From NCBI GenBank assembly GCA_041602815.1, contig JBFIFO010000040.1, positions 1 to 26,013 of the forward strand: DNA of 26,013 nt. Reading direction: 5' to 3'. The position numbers and the translations under genes were made by a program. Positions within the stretch are counted from its first letter, which is position 1, and each line of letters begins with the position of its first letter. Positions 1 through 7,091 of the stretch are shown here, one piece after another. The notes under the pieces are model-generated. The model searched no databases and was not told the origin of the DNA. It was given only the letters and a program-made list of their open reading frames with translations. This stretch comes from GCA-020356105 sp041602815. Lineage in GTDB: Bacteria; Pseudomonadota; Alphaproteobacteria; UBA8366; JADFVY01.

Positions 1-1
1 G

Positions 2-490
2 ACCTTCGATACCAACGGGCGGACCATGATGGGGTTGGCACCTAAAGACGCGATCCGCGCCGCCCACGGGCTCGGCATCCAGCTCGCGGCGTTCGGCTCG
101 AACTGCGGCATCGGCCCCGCCGCCCTCGTCGACTCGCTGCGCGGCATCGCCGCCGCGGCGGCCCCGGACGACGTCGTCGTCGCCAAGGGCAATTGCGGCA
201 TCCCGGCATATCACGACGGGCACATCCACTACACCGGCACGCCCGCGGTGATGGCGACCTACGCCCGCCTTGCGCGGGATGCCGGGGCGCGCATCATCGG
301 CGGCTGCTGCGGCACCTCGCCGGCGCACCTTGCGGCGATCGCCGCAGCGCTGTCGGACTACGTGCCCGGCCCGGCCCCGGACCGCGCCGCGATCGAGGCG
401 GCGCTCGGGCCGCTTGCCGCCGGGGCCGACGCCCTCGAGCGGGCTGACGCGGCCGGCGCGCGGCGCCGGGGGCGGCGCCGCCGGGGATAG
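2..490 (+). CDS. Homocysteine S-methyltransferase / betaine-homocysteine methyltransferase family protein, C-terminal part (5' end outside window)
   Basis: The frame is open from the first bases of the window, so only the last 163 residues or so are visible. The family transfers a methyl group to homocysteine to make methionine, using a zinc-activated thiolate in a TIM barrel. The visible part has TFDTNGRTMMGL, then FGSNCGIGP, KGNCGIP and near the end IIGGCCGTSPAHL. The Cys of GNCGIP and the Cys pair of GGCCGT match the three zinc-ligand cysteines of this family. The last 40 or so residues are an Ala/Arg-rich tail beyond the usual domain. The stop is TAG. The gene converges on the membrane-protein gene downstream, with 19 bp between the two stops. 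The methyl donor (betaine, S-methylmethionine or another) cannot be decided from this fragment. Confidence 0.88.
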   Translation, partial: TFDTNGRTMMGLAPKDAIRAAHGLGIQLAAFGSNCGIGPAALVDSLRGIAAAAAPDDVVVAKGNCGIPAYHDGHIHYTGTPAVMATYARLARDAGARIIGGCCGTSPAHLAAIAAALSDYVPGPAPDRAAIEAALGPLAAGADALERADAAGARRRGRRRRG

Positions 491-509
491 GCCCCGCCGG
501 CCCGGCGCG

Positions 510-986
510 TCAGCCGCGATCCTCGCCGGAGATCGCCTCCGCCATGCGGCTGAAATACTGGAACAGGCCCAGCGCCACCGGCGCGAGGATCACCGCGAAC
601 AGGAGGACCGCCGGATAGATGAGATCGCGCATGCTGGTGCGGCCGGAATCGAAGACGAACATCAGCGTCTCCAGCGCGATGGCCATGATGATGATGGACA
701 GGAACTTGGTCAGCGCCGCGCGCGCCTCCGACGGCGCGCGCAGCTCCTGGCGCCGCACGACGCCCTCCTCCATCAGGTATTTCGAGACGTCGATGACCGC
801 GACGGCGACGATGACCAGACCGACCGAGTCGAGAAGCGCGCCATCGAGCCGCTCGCCCGCGGAATACGCCCGCCAGACATCGAGCACCGCGAGCGCCATC
901 ATGGCGACCGCGATCGCGGCGAGCAGGCCGGCCGCCAGCGCATACATCGCCGCCGATACCAGTGAAAGCTGTTCGATCGTCTTCAT
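510..986 (-). CDS. Hypothetical four-helix integral membrane protein
   Basis: This 158-residue protein has four predicted membrane segments at about residues 13-38, 50-70, 94-115 and 122-145. Between segments 2 and 3 is a charged loop with KYLMEEGVVRRQELRAP. I chose the ATG at 986 over an in-frame ATG at 1010 because an AGAGGGG ribosome-binding site lies just before 986. The segment pattern, with acidic residues inside helix 2 (VAVIDVSKYLMEE), resembles small PsiE-like or uncharacterised alphaproteobacterial membrane proteins, but I do not recognise a named family with confidence. It lies 103 bp downstream of the aminotransferase on the same strand, so it may share a transcript or have its own promoter. 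No catalytic motif is visible. Function unknown. Confidence 0.75.
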   Translation of the reverse strand: MKTIEQLSLVSAAMYALAAGLLAAIAVAMMALAVLDVWRAYSAGERLDGALLDSVGLVIVAVAVIDVSKYLMEEGVVRRQELRAPSEARAALTKFLSIIIMAIALETLMFVFDSGRTSMRDLIYPAVLLFAVILAPVALGLFQYFSRMAEAISGEDRG

Positions 987-1089
987 CTGCCCCTCTTCGT
1001 ATGGCTCCAACCCCCGGCGACCCTACACAGTGGCGGCGAGACGGTAAACCGCCCGTGCCGGCACCGGCGCGGCGGCGATCGGGATTTCC

Positions 1090-2232
1090 CTAGAGGTTGC
1101 GCTCCAGCACCACGAAGAAACGGTCGATATCGGCGTCGGTGTTGTACAGATGCGGCGTGACCCGCATTGCGGCGCCGCGCACGCTGACATGGATGTTCTC
1201 GGATTCGAGCCGCTGGCCGAGCCCGTCGGGGACGCCACCGGCGAAGCGCAGGCCGAGGAAATGGCCGGCGCGCAAGTCCGGCGAGACCGTTTCGAGGCCG
1301 AGTGCCGCGGCGCGCGCCGCGATCGCCGCGTTGCGCGCCGCCAGCGTCGCCGCGATGTTCTCCACGCCCCAGTCGAGGATCTGCCGCAACGCCGACAGGG
1401 CCTGCGGCATCAGGGCGAAATTTGAGCGCTCGCCCATGTCGAAGCGCCGGGCGCCAGGCTGGAAGTCGTCGCGGTAGTCGACCAGCCGGGCGAAATCCTC
1501 GGACCCCGCCCGGGTGATCCAGTTGTACTCCAGTGGCCGGCCGCCATGGTATTTCGGGGCGACATAAAGGAACCCCAGGCTGTACGGGCCGAGCAGCCAT
1601 TTGTAGCCGCCGGCGACGAGGAAGTCGGGCTGCACCTGTCGCACGTCGAGCGGCAGCGCGCCGAGCGACTGGGTCGCGTCCACGGCCAAGGCCGCGCCGG
1701 CCTCGCGCAGGGCCGCGGCAACCGTCTCAAGATCGACCACGCCGCCATCCGTCCAGTGATTGTTGGGCAGCGCGGCGATGGCGACGTCGTCGCCGATCCG
1801 CTCGAGGATCGCCGCGGTCCAGTCGTCATCGGCGGGGCGGGGGACGGTATCGATGCGCGCGCCGGTCCGCGCCGCCAACTCGCGCCAGGGATATACGTTG
1901 GAGGGAAACTGCTCGTCGAGCAGCAGGATGCGCGCACCAAGGGGCGCCGTCAGGTTACGCGCCGCCACCGTCATGCCGTAGCTGACCGATGGCACGATCG
2001 CGACCGCATCCGGAACGGCCCCGATGAGCTCCGCGAACAGCGCCCGCGCAGCCTCGGAATCGGTGAAGAAATCGACCGGCCGGATGGTCCAGGGATGCGC
2101 CTTGCGGCGGACCGCAATTTCGCCGGCCGCCACGGCCGACTTCATAAGCGGCGACATCTGCGCACAGTTGAGCCATGCCACATCGTCCGGGATGTCGAAG
2201 AGCGCCCGCTGGCACGGGATCGGCGACGTCAT
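1090..2232 (-). CDS. Class V PLP-dependent aminotransferase (cysteine desulfurase / isopenicillin N epimerase-like)
   Basis: A 380-residue fold-type I PLP enzyme. The Schiff-base lysine is Lys211 in AGGYKWLLGP, and the pyridine-nitrogen aspartate is Asp185 in AVDATQSLG. Other family marks are PNNHWTDGG before the Asp and a Gly-rich stretch after the Lys. The sequence follows the class V family (kynureninase, isopenicillin N epimerase, SufS-like). I see no clear reactive-Cys loop of a cysteine desulfurase, so substrate and reaction (desulfuration, racemisation or transamination) are open. The ATG start is 5 bp downstream of the zur-like stop codon, so the two genes are probably co-transcribed. 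Why a metal-type regulator should be paired with this enzyme is not evident from the sequence. Confidence 0.88.
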   Translation of the reverse strand: MTSPIPCQRALFDIPDDVAWLNCAQMSPLMKSAVAAGEIAVRRKAHPWTIRPVDFFTDSEAARALFAELIGAVPDAVAIVPSVSYGMTVAARNLTAPLGARILLLDEQFPSNVYPWRELAARTGARIDTVPRPADDDWTAAILERIGDDVAIAALPNNHWTDGGVVDLETVAAALREAGAALAVDATQSLGALPLDVRQVQPDFLVAGGYKWLLGPYSLGFLYVAPKYHGGRPLEYNWITRAGSEDFARLVDYRDDFQPGARRFDMGERSNFALMPQALSALRQILDWGVENIAATLAARNAAIAARAAALGLETVSPDLRAGHFLGLRFAGGVPDGLGQRLESENIHVSVRGAAMRVTPHLYNTDADIDRFFVVLERNL

Positions 2233-2237
2233 GGGGC

Positions 2238-2732
2238 CTAATCCGTTGCGAGGCGTCGGTGGCAGTCGGGACAGAGGCCCGCAACTTCGACGGTCTGCCG
2301 GAGCGCCCGGAATCCGGCGCGGCGGGCACCCTGGTCGACGGATCTAGCGATATCCTCGTCGTGCAGTTCGGCGGTGGCGCCGCAGGCCTCGCAGATCAGG
2401 AACTGCCCGGCGTGATCGTGGTCGGGGCGAATGCAGCCGACATAGGCGTTGAGAGATTCGATGCGGTGGATCAGTCCATGGGCGCTGAGGAACTCCAGCG
2501 CGCGATAAACGGTCGGGGGCGCGGCCCGGTGCTTCTCCTCGCGCAGCGCATCGAGGATGGCGTAGGCACCGGTTGCCTGGTGGCTGTCCCAAATCAGTTC
2601 CAGCACCCGGCGGCGCAGCGGCGTCAAGCGGACGCCGCGCCGCGCGCACAGCTCGGCGGCCTCGTCCAGAGCGGTGTCGATGCAGTTCTGGTGGTCGTGC
2701 GGGACCGTCGAGAAGGCAAACGCATCTTTCAT
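2238..2732 (-). CDS. zur: Fur-family transcriptional regulator, Zur-like
   Basis: A 164-residue regulator with an N-terminal winged helix (GVRLTPLRRRVLELIW, then PPTVYRALEFLSAHGLIHRIES) and a C-terminal metal-binding and dimerisation domain. The second half has HDHAGQFLICEACG and ends with GLCPDCH, giving the two CXXC pairs that hold structural zinc in the family. HDHAGQFLIC followed by an acidic ELHDEDI fits zinc-sensing Zur of alphaproteobacteria better than iron-sensing Fur, which normally has a His-rich HHDH block. A longer frame reaches 2822, but homology to Fur proteins begins only after the Met at 2732, so that start is used. No znuABC uptake genes lie in the window. The next gene downstream (5 bp) is the class V aminotransferase. 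The exact metal is inferred. Confidence 0.85.
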   Translation of the reverse strand: MKDAFAFSTVPHDHQNCIDTALDEAAELCARRGVRLTPLRRRVLELIWDSHQATGAYAILDALREEKHRAAPPTVYRALEFLSAHGLIHRIESLNAYVGCIRPDHDHAGQFLICEACGATAELHDEDIARSVDQGARRAGFRALRQTVEVAGLCPDCHRRLATD

Positions 2733-3047
2733 CCGGCCCTGTATAACACCGTGTGCAGGCAATTGTCGCGATCGCCATTGCGGGCGCGCACGAAACCCGG
2801 TGAAAAATGCCGGGCGACGCACGGAGGGGGTGCCGAAGCGACATCATATGGGTTACCTTGTAGGGCAGTACGCCGCTACGTTCCCGGGCCCGGGCCGCCA
2901 CATTTATGGTTGCCGGGTATGGTTAACGGAAGAGGCGGCTAAGTAGTTTAAAAAATTATGAAAATTCGTGTATGATATAAACTTGCGAAGCGGTGGCGCA
3001 GCCCCAACGATGGGCTGAGGTCGGGGGAAGTCAAGGCCGGTTAATGT
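2733..3047. other. Divergent intergenic region between zur-like gene and histidine kinase
   Basis: This 315-bp stretch has no convincing gene. It contains a 12-bp GC palindrome (CCCGGGCCCGGG, 2883-2894). It also has three similar short words (catatgggttacc, tatggttgcc, tatggttaac) between about 2847 and 2928. From 2940 to 2982 there is a sharp AT-rich segment that carries the likely promoter of the kinase. I looked for a Zur-type palindrome near the regulator start. Only a half-site-like GTGTTATAC is present around 2742-2750 on the minus strand, which is not enough to call an operator. Confidence 0.6.
2948..2976 (+). promoter_or_regulatory. Candidate sigma70-type promoter of the histidine kinase gene
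   Basis: TTAAAA (2948-2953), a 17-bp spacer and TATGAT (2971-2976) lie in the only AT-rich segment of the gap, about 70 bp before the kinase start. The -10 is good and the -35 is weak (4 of 6). An alternative -10, TATAAA, overlaps at 2976-2981. Confidence 0.45.
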
Positions 3048-5222
3048 ATGAATAACGGTGGGCGCAGGAAGGCGAAGCGAGCCCCCGAGGACGACCGGAA
3101 CAGAAGGCAGGAGCCAGTCGCATGGCTGGCTCCGGAGCGCACGCGCAGATATCTGCAGGTCGCGCTGGGTCTGGTCGCTGGTTTTATACTCGGTACCATG
3201 GCCGTCCAGGCCTGGGTGGACAGGAGCGGTGCCGAGCGGGACGCGCGCGAACGGGTGAGCGTTGCCCTGGAACAGGGCAGCGCGCCCTTGAACCTGCTCT
3301 TTTCGGAAATTCGCACGCGGTTGCTGGCGCTCGAAGCGGTGGCGCAGGAAGCGCCGGCGAATGCGTTGCGGCTCGACCCGGGCTACCGGCGCTACGACAG
3401 GGACGGCGCCGCTGCCGGTGGCGGCGCACCGGTACGGGTGATCGTGGATGCGGCGGCAAACGCGTCGCGGACCGGCGTCCCGGCATTGTCGCTGCCGTTC
3501 GAGGCAGGCGGGTTGTGGTATGCGGCGATCGTCAAGGAACGGCGCGACGCAGCCGGTGCCGCGGTCGGCTATGAGGGCATCCAGTTTCCGCTATCGCGGA
3601 TTCTCGACTGGTGGTCCCGCCTGGGCCTGCCGCCGGGCTCGTCCGTTGCCTTGCTGGCGGATGACGGGCGGATCTGGCTGCGCGCGCCATTCCTCCCGGA
3701 CCTGATCGGTGCCAGGGCGGCCGAGGAGCCGTTTGCCGCCGCTGCCGCAGCCGATCGTTCGCGACGGTCACGAATCGTCGCGATGGACGCGGGTGGGGCC
3801 GATGCGGTCGTGGGATGGCGCTCGCTCGAAAGCCACGGCTTGGTACTGGCGATCGGGATCGATCTCGACCAGTTGCCGCCGCGAGCCGCTTCCGCCGCCA
3901 CCCTGCCTCTGCTGATTGCCCTTGTTATGACCGCGGTCCTTTTCCTTGCGGTCACCGTCATGCGCCGTCCGGCGGCCGTGTCCGCACCCACCCGTGCGCA
4001 GGCGCCGACGACGCCACCGCCGGCACCGGTGCGCGCCCCGCCGGAGGCTGCACCGGCGGCGCGCGCGCCCGCGCTACCGAGCGGCAGCCTGCAGGCGTTC
4101 GCCCAGAAATTGCCGGTCGTCGTATACCAGCAGCGCGTTGGCCCCGATTTGTCGGTCCGCTACCAGTATGTCAGCCCCGGAATCCGCGAGATCTATGGCG
4201 TCGAGCCGGCGCGGCTGGAGTCGCGGCCCGCGACGGTTTTCGAAATGGTGCATGCCGATGATCGCAAGCGCGTCGAGATGGCCTTTGAGGCGGCGTGGCG
4301 GAGCAATGAGGACCTGGACATCGAGTATCGCATCGTTACCCCGGACGGCCGCACCAAATGGGTGCATAACCTTGCCCGCGCGGCGAGCCGGGCCAACGGC
4401 GGCGAGATCGGGATCTGGGACGGCATCGTTCTCGACGTCACGGCACAGAAGAAGGCGGAGTCCGAGCTCCGTGCGGTGCGCGACGAAGCCGAGTTGACCA
4501 GCAAGGTCAAGGCCGATTTCCTCGCCAATGTCAGCCACGAGCTGCGGACGCCGCTGAACGCCATCATCGGGTTCTCGGAGGTGATCAGCAACCAGACCTT
4601 CGGTCCCGTCGGCATCGACAAGTACCTCGAATACGCGCGCGACATCCACGAGAGCGCCGATCATCTGCTCGCCGTCGTCAACGACATCCTCGATCTGTCG
4701 AAAATCGAGGCCGGCCGGGCAACGCTGGTGCTTGAGGACGTCGACGCCGGCGAACTCGTGGATTCCTGCCTGCGTCTGATCCATGGTCGGGCAGCCGAGG
4801 CCCGCCTGCAGTTGCGCCGACATGTCGATGCAACCTTGCCGAAACTCCGCGTTGACCCCCTGAAGATCAAGCAGATCCTGATCAATCTGCTGTCCAATGC
4901 GATCAAGTTTACGCGCTCCGGCGGGACGGTGACGCTGCGCGTTGCGGCGATTCCCGAGGGCGGCGTGTCGTTCGCCGTCAGCGATACCGGCATCGGCATC
5001 GCACAGCAGGACATGGCCAAGGCGATCGAAACCTACGGGCGGATCGAAAGCGGCGACAACCATAGGGTCGAGGGGACGGGACTCGGCCTGCCCCTCGCCA
5101 AGGCCCTGGCCGAACTCCACGGGGGCGAACTCTTGATCGAAAGCCGGGCCGGCAAGGGAACAACCGTCGAGGTCCGTCTGCCACCCAGCTGCATTGCGCC
5201 TGCGAAACGGACGAACTCCTGA
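3048..5222 (+). CDS. Membrane-bound PAS-domain sensor histidine kinase
   Basis: A 724-residue kinase. A short basic N-terminus is followed by a membrane segment at about residues 32-55, a non-cytoplasmic sensor region to about 285, and a second membrane segment at about 286-305. Then come an Ala/Pro-rich linker (about 310-350), a PAS domain (about 355-475), a HisKA domain and an ATPase domain. The phospho-acceptor is His497 in NVSHELRTPLNAIIGFSEV. The ATP-binding N box is around Asn617 (LINLLSNAIKFT), the G1 box is DTGIGIA starting at Asp646, and the G2 box is GTGLGLPLAKAL. It would sense a signal outside the inner membrane or through PAS and pass phosphate to a response regulator, but no regulator gene is adjacent. 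The signal is unknown. The ribosome-binding site before the ATG is weak (AAGGCCGG). There is no receiver domain, so it is not a hybrid kinase. Confidence 0.92.
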   Translation: MNNGGRRKAKRAPEDDRNRRQEPVAWLAPERTRRYLQVALGLVAGFILGTMAVQAWVDRSGAERDARERVSVALEQGSAPLNLLFSEIRTRLLALEAVAQEAPANALRLDPGYRRYDRDGAAAGGGAPVRVIVDAAANASRTGVPALSLPFEAGGLWYAAIVKERRDAAGAAVGYEGIQFPLSRILDWWSRLGLPPGSSVALLADDGRIWLRAPFLPDLIGARAAEEPFAAAAAADRSRRSRIVAMDAGGADAVVGWRSLESHGLVLAIGIDLDQLPPRAASAATLPLLIALVMTAVLFLAVTVMRRPAAVSAPTRAQAPTTPPPAPVRAPPEAAPAARAPALPSGSLQAFAQKLPVVVYQQRVGPDLSVRYQYVSPGIREIYGVEPARLESRPATVFEMVHADDRKRVEMAFEAAWRSNEDLDIEYRIVTPDGRTKWVHNLARAASRANGGEIGIWDGIVLDVTAQKKAESELRAVRDEAELTSKVKADFLANVSHELRTPLNAIIGFSEVISNQTFGPVGIDKYLEYARDIHESADHLLAVVNDILDLSKIEAGRATLVLEDVDAGELVDSCLRLIHGRAAEARLQLRRHVDATLPKLRVDPLKIKQILINLLSNAIKFTRSGGTVTLRVAAIPEGGVSFAVSDTGIGIAQQDMAKAIETYGRIESGDNHRVEGTGLGLPLAKALAELHGGELLIESRAGKGTTVEVRLPPSCIAPAKRTNS

Positions 5223-5253
5223 AAAATTCGCTGTTTATTAAGGTTTTTCATTT

Positions 5254-5312
5254 ATATTGCGGTGCGCGTCCGACTTATCTATATTGCGCCGCATACAATA
5301 TATTGCGCCGCA
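5254..5312. repeat. Three ATATTGCG-type repeats with TTGC-N3-GCAA palindromes upstream of the MaoC-like gene
   Basis: ATATTGCGCCGCA occurs twice exactly (5281-5293 and 5300-5312). A divergent third copy, ATATTGCGGTGCG, is at 5254-5266. The second exact copy contains the palindrome TTGCGCCGCAA, and the first contains TGCGCCGCA. The copies lie 46-104 bp before the hydratase start in an AT-rich patch, which fits an operator or promoter region. The pattern TGC-N3-GCA is like sites reported for the polyhydroxyalkanoate regulator PhaR. That link is an inference. Confidence 0.6.
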
Positions 5313-5357
5313 AAATCACGGGCCGGCGCCCCACGACATTGCTTCAGGAATTCGATC

Positions 5358-5843
5358 ATGCACTCTGCAGGCGCAATGGAGAACAAACCAGCGAACGGGA
5401 CGTCGAGCGATCACGACGACCTGATGGGTCACCCCCTAGAGGACCTTTCGGTCGGCATGACCGCAGTCTTCGCCAAGACGGTAACCGAAGCGGATATTGT
5501 CCTCTTCGCGGGCATTTCCGGCGATATCAACCCGGTTCATCTGAACCACGAGTTTGCCACCGAGACCATGTTCGAGGGGCGCATCGCCCACGGCATGCTT
5601 ACCGCAAGCTTCATTTCCACCGTGATTGGCACGAAACTGCCGGGACCGGGCACCATTTACCTCAAGCAGAGCCTGAACTTCAGGTCGCCCGTGCGGGCCG
5701 GCGATACCGCTCGGGCGCGGGCCACGGTCAAGGAAATAATCCCGGAGAAACGGCGTGTCGTCATGGAGACGGTCGTGACTGTCGGCGACACGGTGGTTCT
5801 CGATGGCGAGGCCCTCATCCTGGTCCCCAGCCGCGAGCGCTGA
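5358..5843 (+). CDS. MaoC-like (R)-specific enoyl-CoA hydratase (PhaJ-type)
   Basis: A 161-residue single hot-dog protein. The hydratase-2 active site is visible as AGISGDINPVHLN, with Asp56 and His61 in the D-x4-H arrangement. It is followed by FEGRIAHGML, which shapes the pocket. The family hydrates trans-2-enoyl-CoA to (R)-3-hydroxyacyl-CoA. In PHA-producing bacteria PhaJ feeds beta-oxidation intermediates to PHA synthase, and related MaoC proteins act in other acyl-CoA pathways. I start at the ATG at 5358, preceded by CAGGAA. An open frame reaches 5262, and an internal ATG at 5376 is also possible. The N-terminal 25 residues are polar and probably disordered. The repeats at 5254-5312 may control it. 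No PHA synthase or depolymerase gene is in the window, so the PHA role is unproven. Confidence 0.88.
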   Translation: MHSAGAMENKPANGTSSDHDDLMGHPLEDLSVGMTAVFAKTVTEADIVLFAGISGDINPVHLNHEFATETMFEGRIAHGMLTASFISTVIGTKLPGPGTIYLKQSLNFRSPVRAGDTARARATVKEIIPEKRRVVMETVVTVGDTVVLDGEALILVPSRER

Positions 5844-5993
5844 CCTGGTCATGGGCGCCGCGGGGCGAGACCCGCGCGGCGATGGTTCGGCGCACTGGGA
5901 CGGCGTGGCCGGCCCAGGAAATTCGCGCTCCACATTCCCGACGGCAGTCGCTATACCGGGCGGCGTGCGCATCTGGCGCGGGATAGGGAGGCG

Positions 5994-6950
5994 ATGCAGA
6001 TTCTCCGTCACTACGAGGACATTCCGGCCGACCTCCGGGGCGGCGCCGCCGTGCTTGGCAATTTCGACGGCGTCCACCGCGGCCACCAGGCGGTGTTCGC
6101 GCGGACCCGGGAGATCGCCCGCAAGGCTGCGGTGCCGTTGGTCGCCGTAACATTCGAACCGCACCCCCGAAGCTTTTTTCGACCGAACGACCCGCCATTC
6201 CGGCTGACACCGTTCCGCAACAAGGCGCACCACATTGAAAATCTCGGGGTCGACCTTTTGTTGGTGCTGCATTTCGACGAGGCCATGCACACGATGAGTG
6301 CCGAGGCGTTCGTGCAAGATGTGCTGGTCGGCGGGTTGGCCGTCAGCCACGTCGTGGTCGGCTACGACTTCGTGTTCGGCCACAATCGGGCCGGCAACAC
6401 GGCGTATCTCGAGGAGATGGGCGCCCGGTGCGGGTTCGGCGTGACCATTGTCGAGCCGGTCCGCTCCGAGCGCAATGGGATCTATTCCTCGACCCTGATC
6501 CGCGACCATCTGCGGGCCGGCCGTCCGTCCGACGCGGCGGCGCTGCTCGGCCGCCCGTTTGAATTCGAGGGCCGTGTCGGGCACGGCAACGCCATGGGCC
6601 GCGATCTCGGCTATCCGACGGCCAATCTCAGCTTCGGGGAATATCTGCGGCCCGCCTACGGCATCTATGCGGTCCGTGTCGGCGTCGAGCGGCCGGACGA
6701 GCTCACTTGGCACGACGGCGTCGCCAGCTTCGGCATCCGGCCGACCATCGGCACCGACGAGGAGCCGGTGCTGGAAGCGTATATTTTTGATTTTTCAGGT
6801 GACCTCTACGGCCTTCACCTGCGCATCCAGCTGATCGAGTACATTCGGCCGGAGCTGAAGTTCGATGGACTTGACGCGCTGGTCGCCCAGATCGAGGACG
6901 ACTGCCGCGTCGCCCGAAGTATTCTCGCGGGAACGGGCGCACAACGTTGA
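5994..6950 (+). CDS. ribF: Bifunctional riboflavin kinase / FMN adenylyltransferase (FAD synthetase)
   Basis: A 318-residue protein that phosphorylates riboflavin to FMN and adenylates FMN to FAD in the cytoplasm. The N-terminal adenylyltransferase domain shows LGNFDGVHRGHQ (residues 21-32), the HxGH-like nucleotidyl-transfer motif, and later YSSTLIRDHL. The C-terminal kinase domain shows GHGNAMGRDLGYPTAN (about 196-211), the usual G-x-PTAN riboflavin and ATP loop. Length is normal for the family. The ATG at 5994 is preceded by GGGAGG at unusually short spacing (2 nt after GGAGG). It lies 150 bp after the hydratase gene and 141 bp before ileS. A ribF-ileS-lspA order is common in proteobacteria. 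Confidence 0.96.
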   Translation: MQILRHYEDIPADLRGGAAVLGNFDGVHRGHQAVFARTREIARKAAVPLVAVTFEPHPRSFFRPNDPPFRLTPFRNKAHHIENLGVDLLLVLHFDEAMHTMSAEAFVQDVLVGGLAVSHVVVGYDFVFGHNRAGNTAYLEEMGARCGFGVTIVEPVRSERNGIYSSTLIRDHLRAGRPSDAAALLGRPFEFEGRVGHGNAMGRDLGYPTANLSFGEYLRPAYGIYAVRVGVERPDELTWHDGVASFGIRPTIGTDEEPVLEAYIFDFSGDLYGLHLRIQLIEYIRPELKFDGLDALVAQIEDDCRVARSILAGTGAQR

Positions 6951-6994
6951 GCCGGGAGTGGCACCAGCTATCCCCGGCGGATGCAATCGCCGTC

Positions 6995-7023
6995 TTGACC
7001 CATGGGGGACCGATGCATACTGT
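6995..7023 (+). promoter_or_regulatory. Candidate sigma70-type promoter for ileS
   Basis: TTGACC (6995-7000), a 17-bp spacer and TACTGT (7018-7023) lie between ribF and the ileS start. Five of six bases match at -35 and four of six at -10, with ideal spacing. The leader to the ATG would be about 60 nt. No T-box-like structure is seen. Confidence 0.5.
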
Positions 7024-7091
7024 GCGGGCGCGTCGCCGGCGGGTGCTGCGGCGCGGATTCACTTGGTTTCTTACCAGCGGGACGAAGGCCG

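Noticed and set aside
463..486. GGCGCC/GGCGCC stem near the end of the methyltransferase gene
   Set aside because: It lies within the Gly/Arg/Ala-rich end of the coding sequence and has no T tract, so it is most likely codon composition.
2733..2870. Zur operator near the regulator start
   Set aside because: Only a half-site-like GTGTTATAC is present. No palindrome of the alphaproteobacterial Zur type can be found by eye.
4074..5120. Minus-strand open frame of 348 codons opposite the histidine kinase
   Set aside because: It is antisense to the conserved PAS, HisKA and ATPase domains.
5222..5250. Possible terminator after the histidine kinase gene (run of T near 5243-5248)
   Set aside because: The T run is not preceded by a GC stem. 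The AT-rich segment is better read as part of the hydratase promoter region.
6951..7091. Possible T-box or other riboswitch upstream of ileS
   Set aside because: There is no T-box core (TGGNACCGCG) or long structured leader with a terminator. T-boxes are a feature of Firmicutes and Actinobacteria, and a plain promoter explains the gap better.
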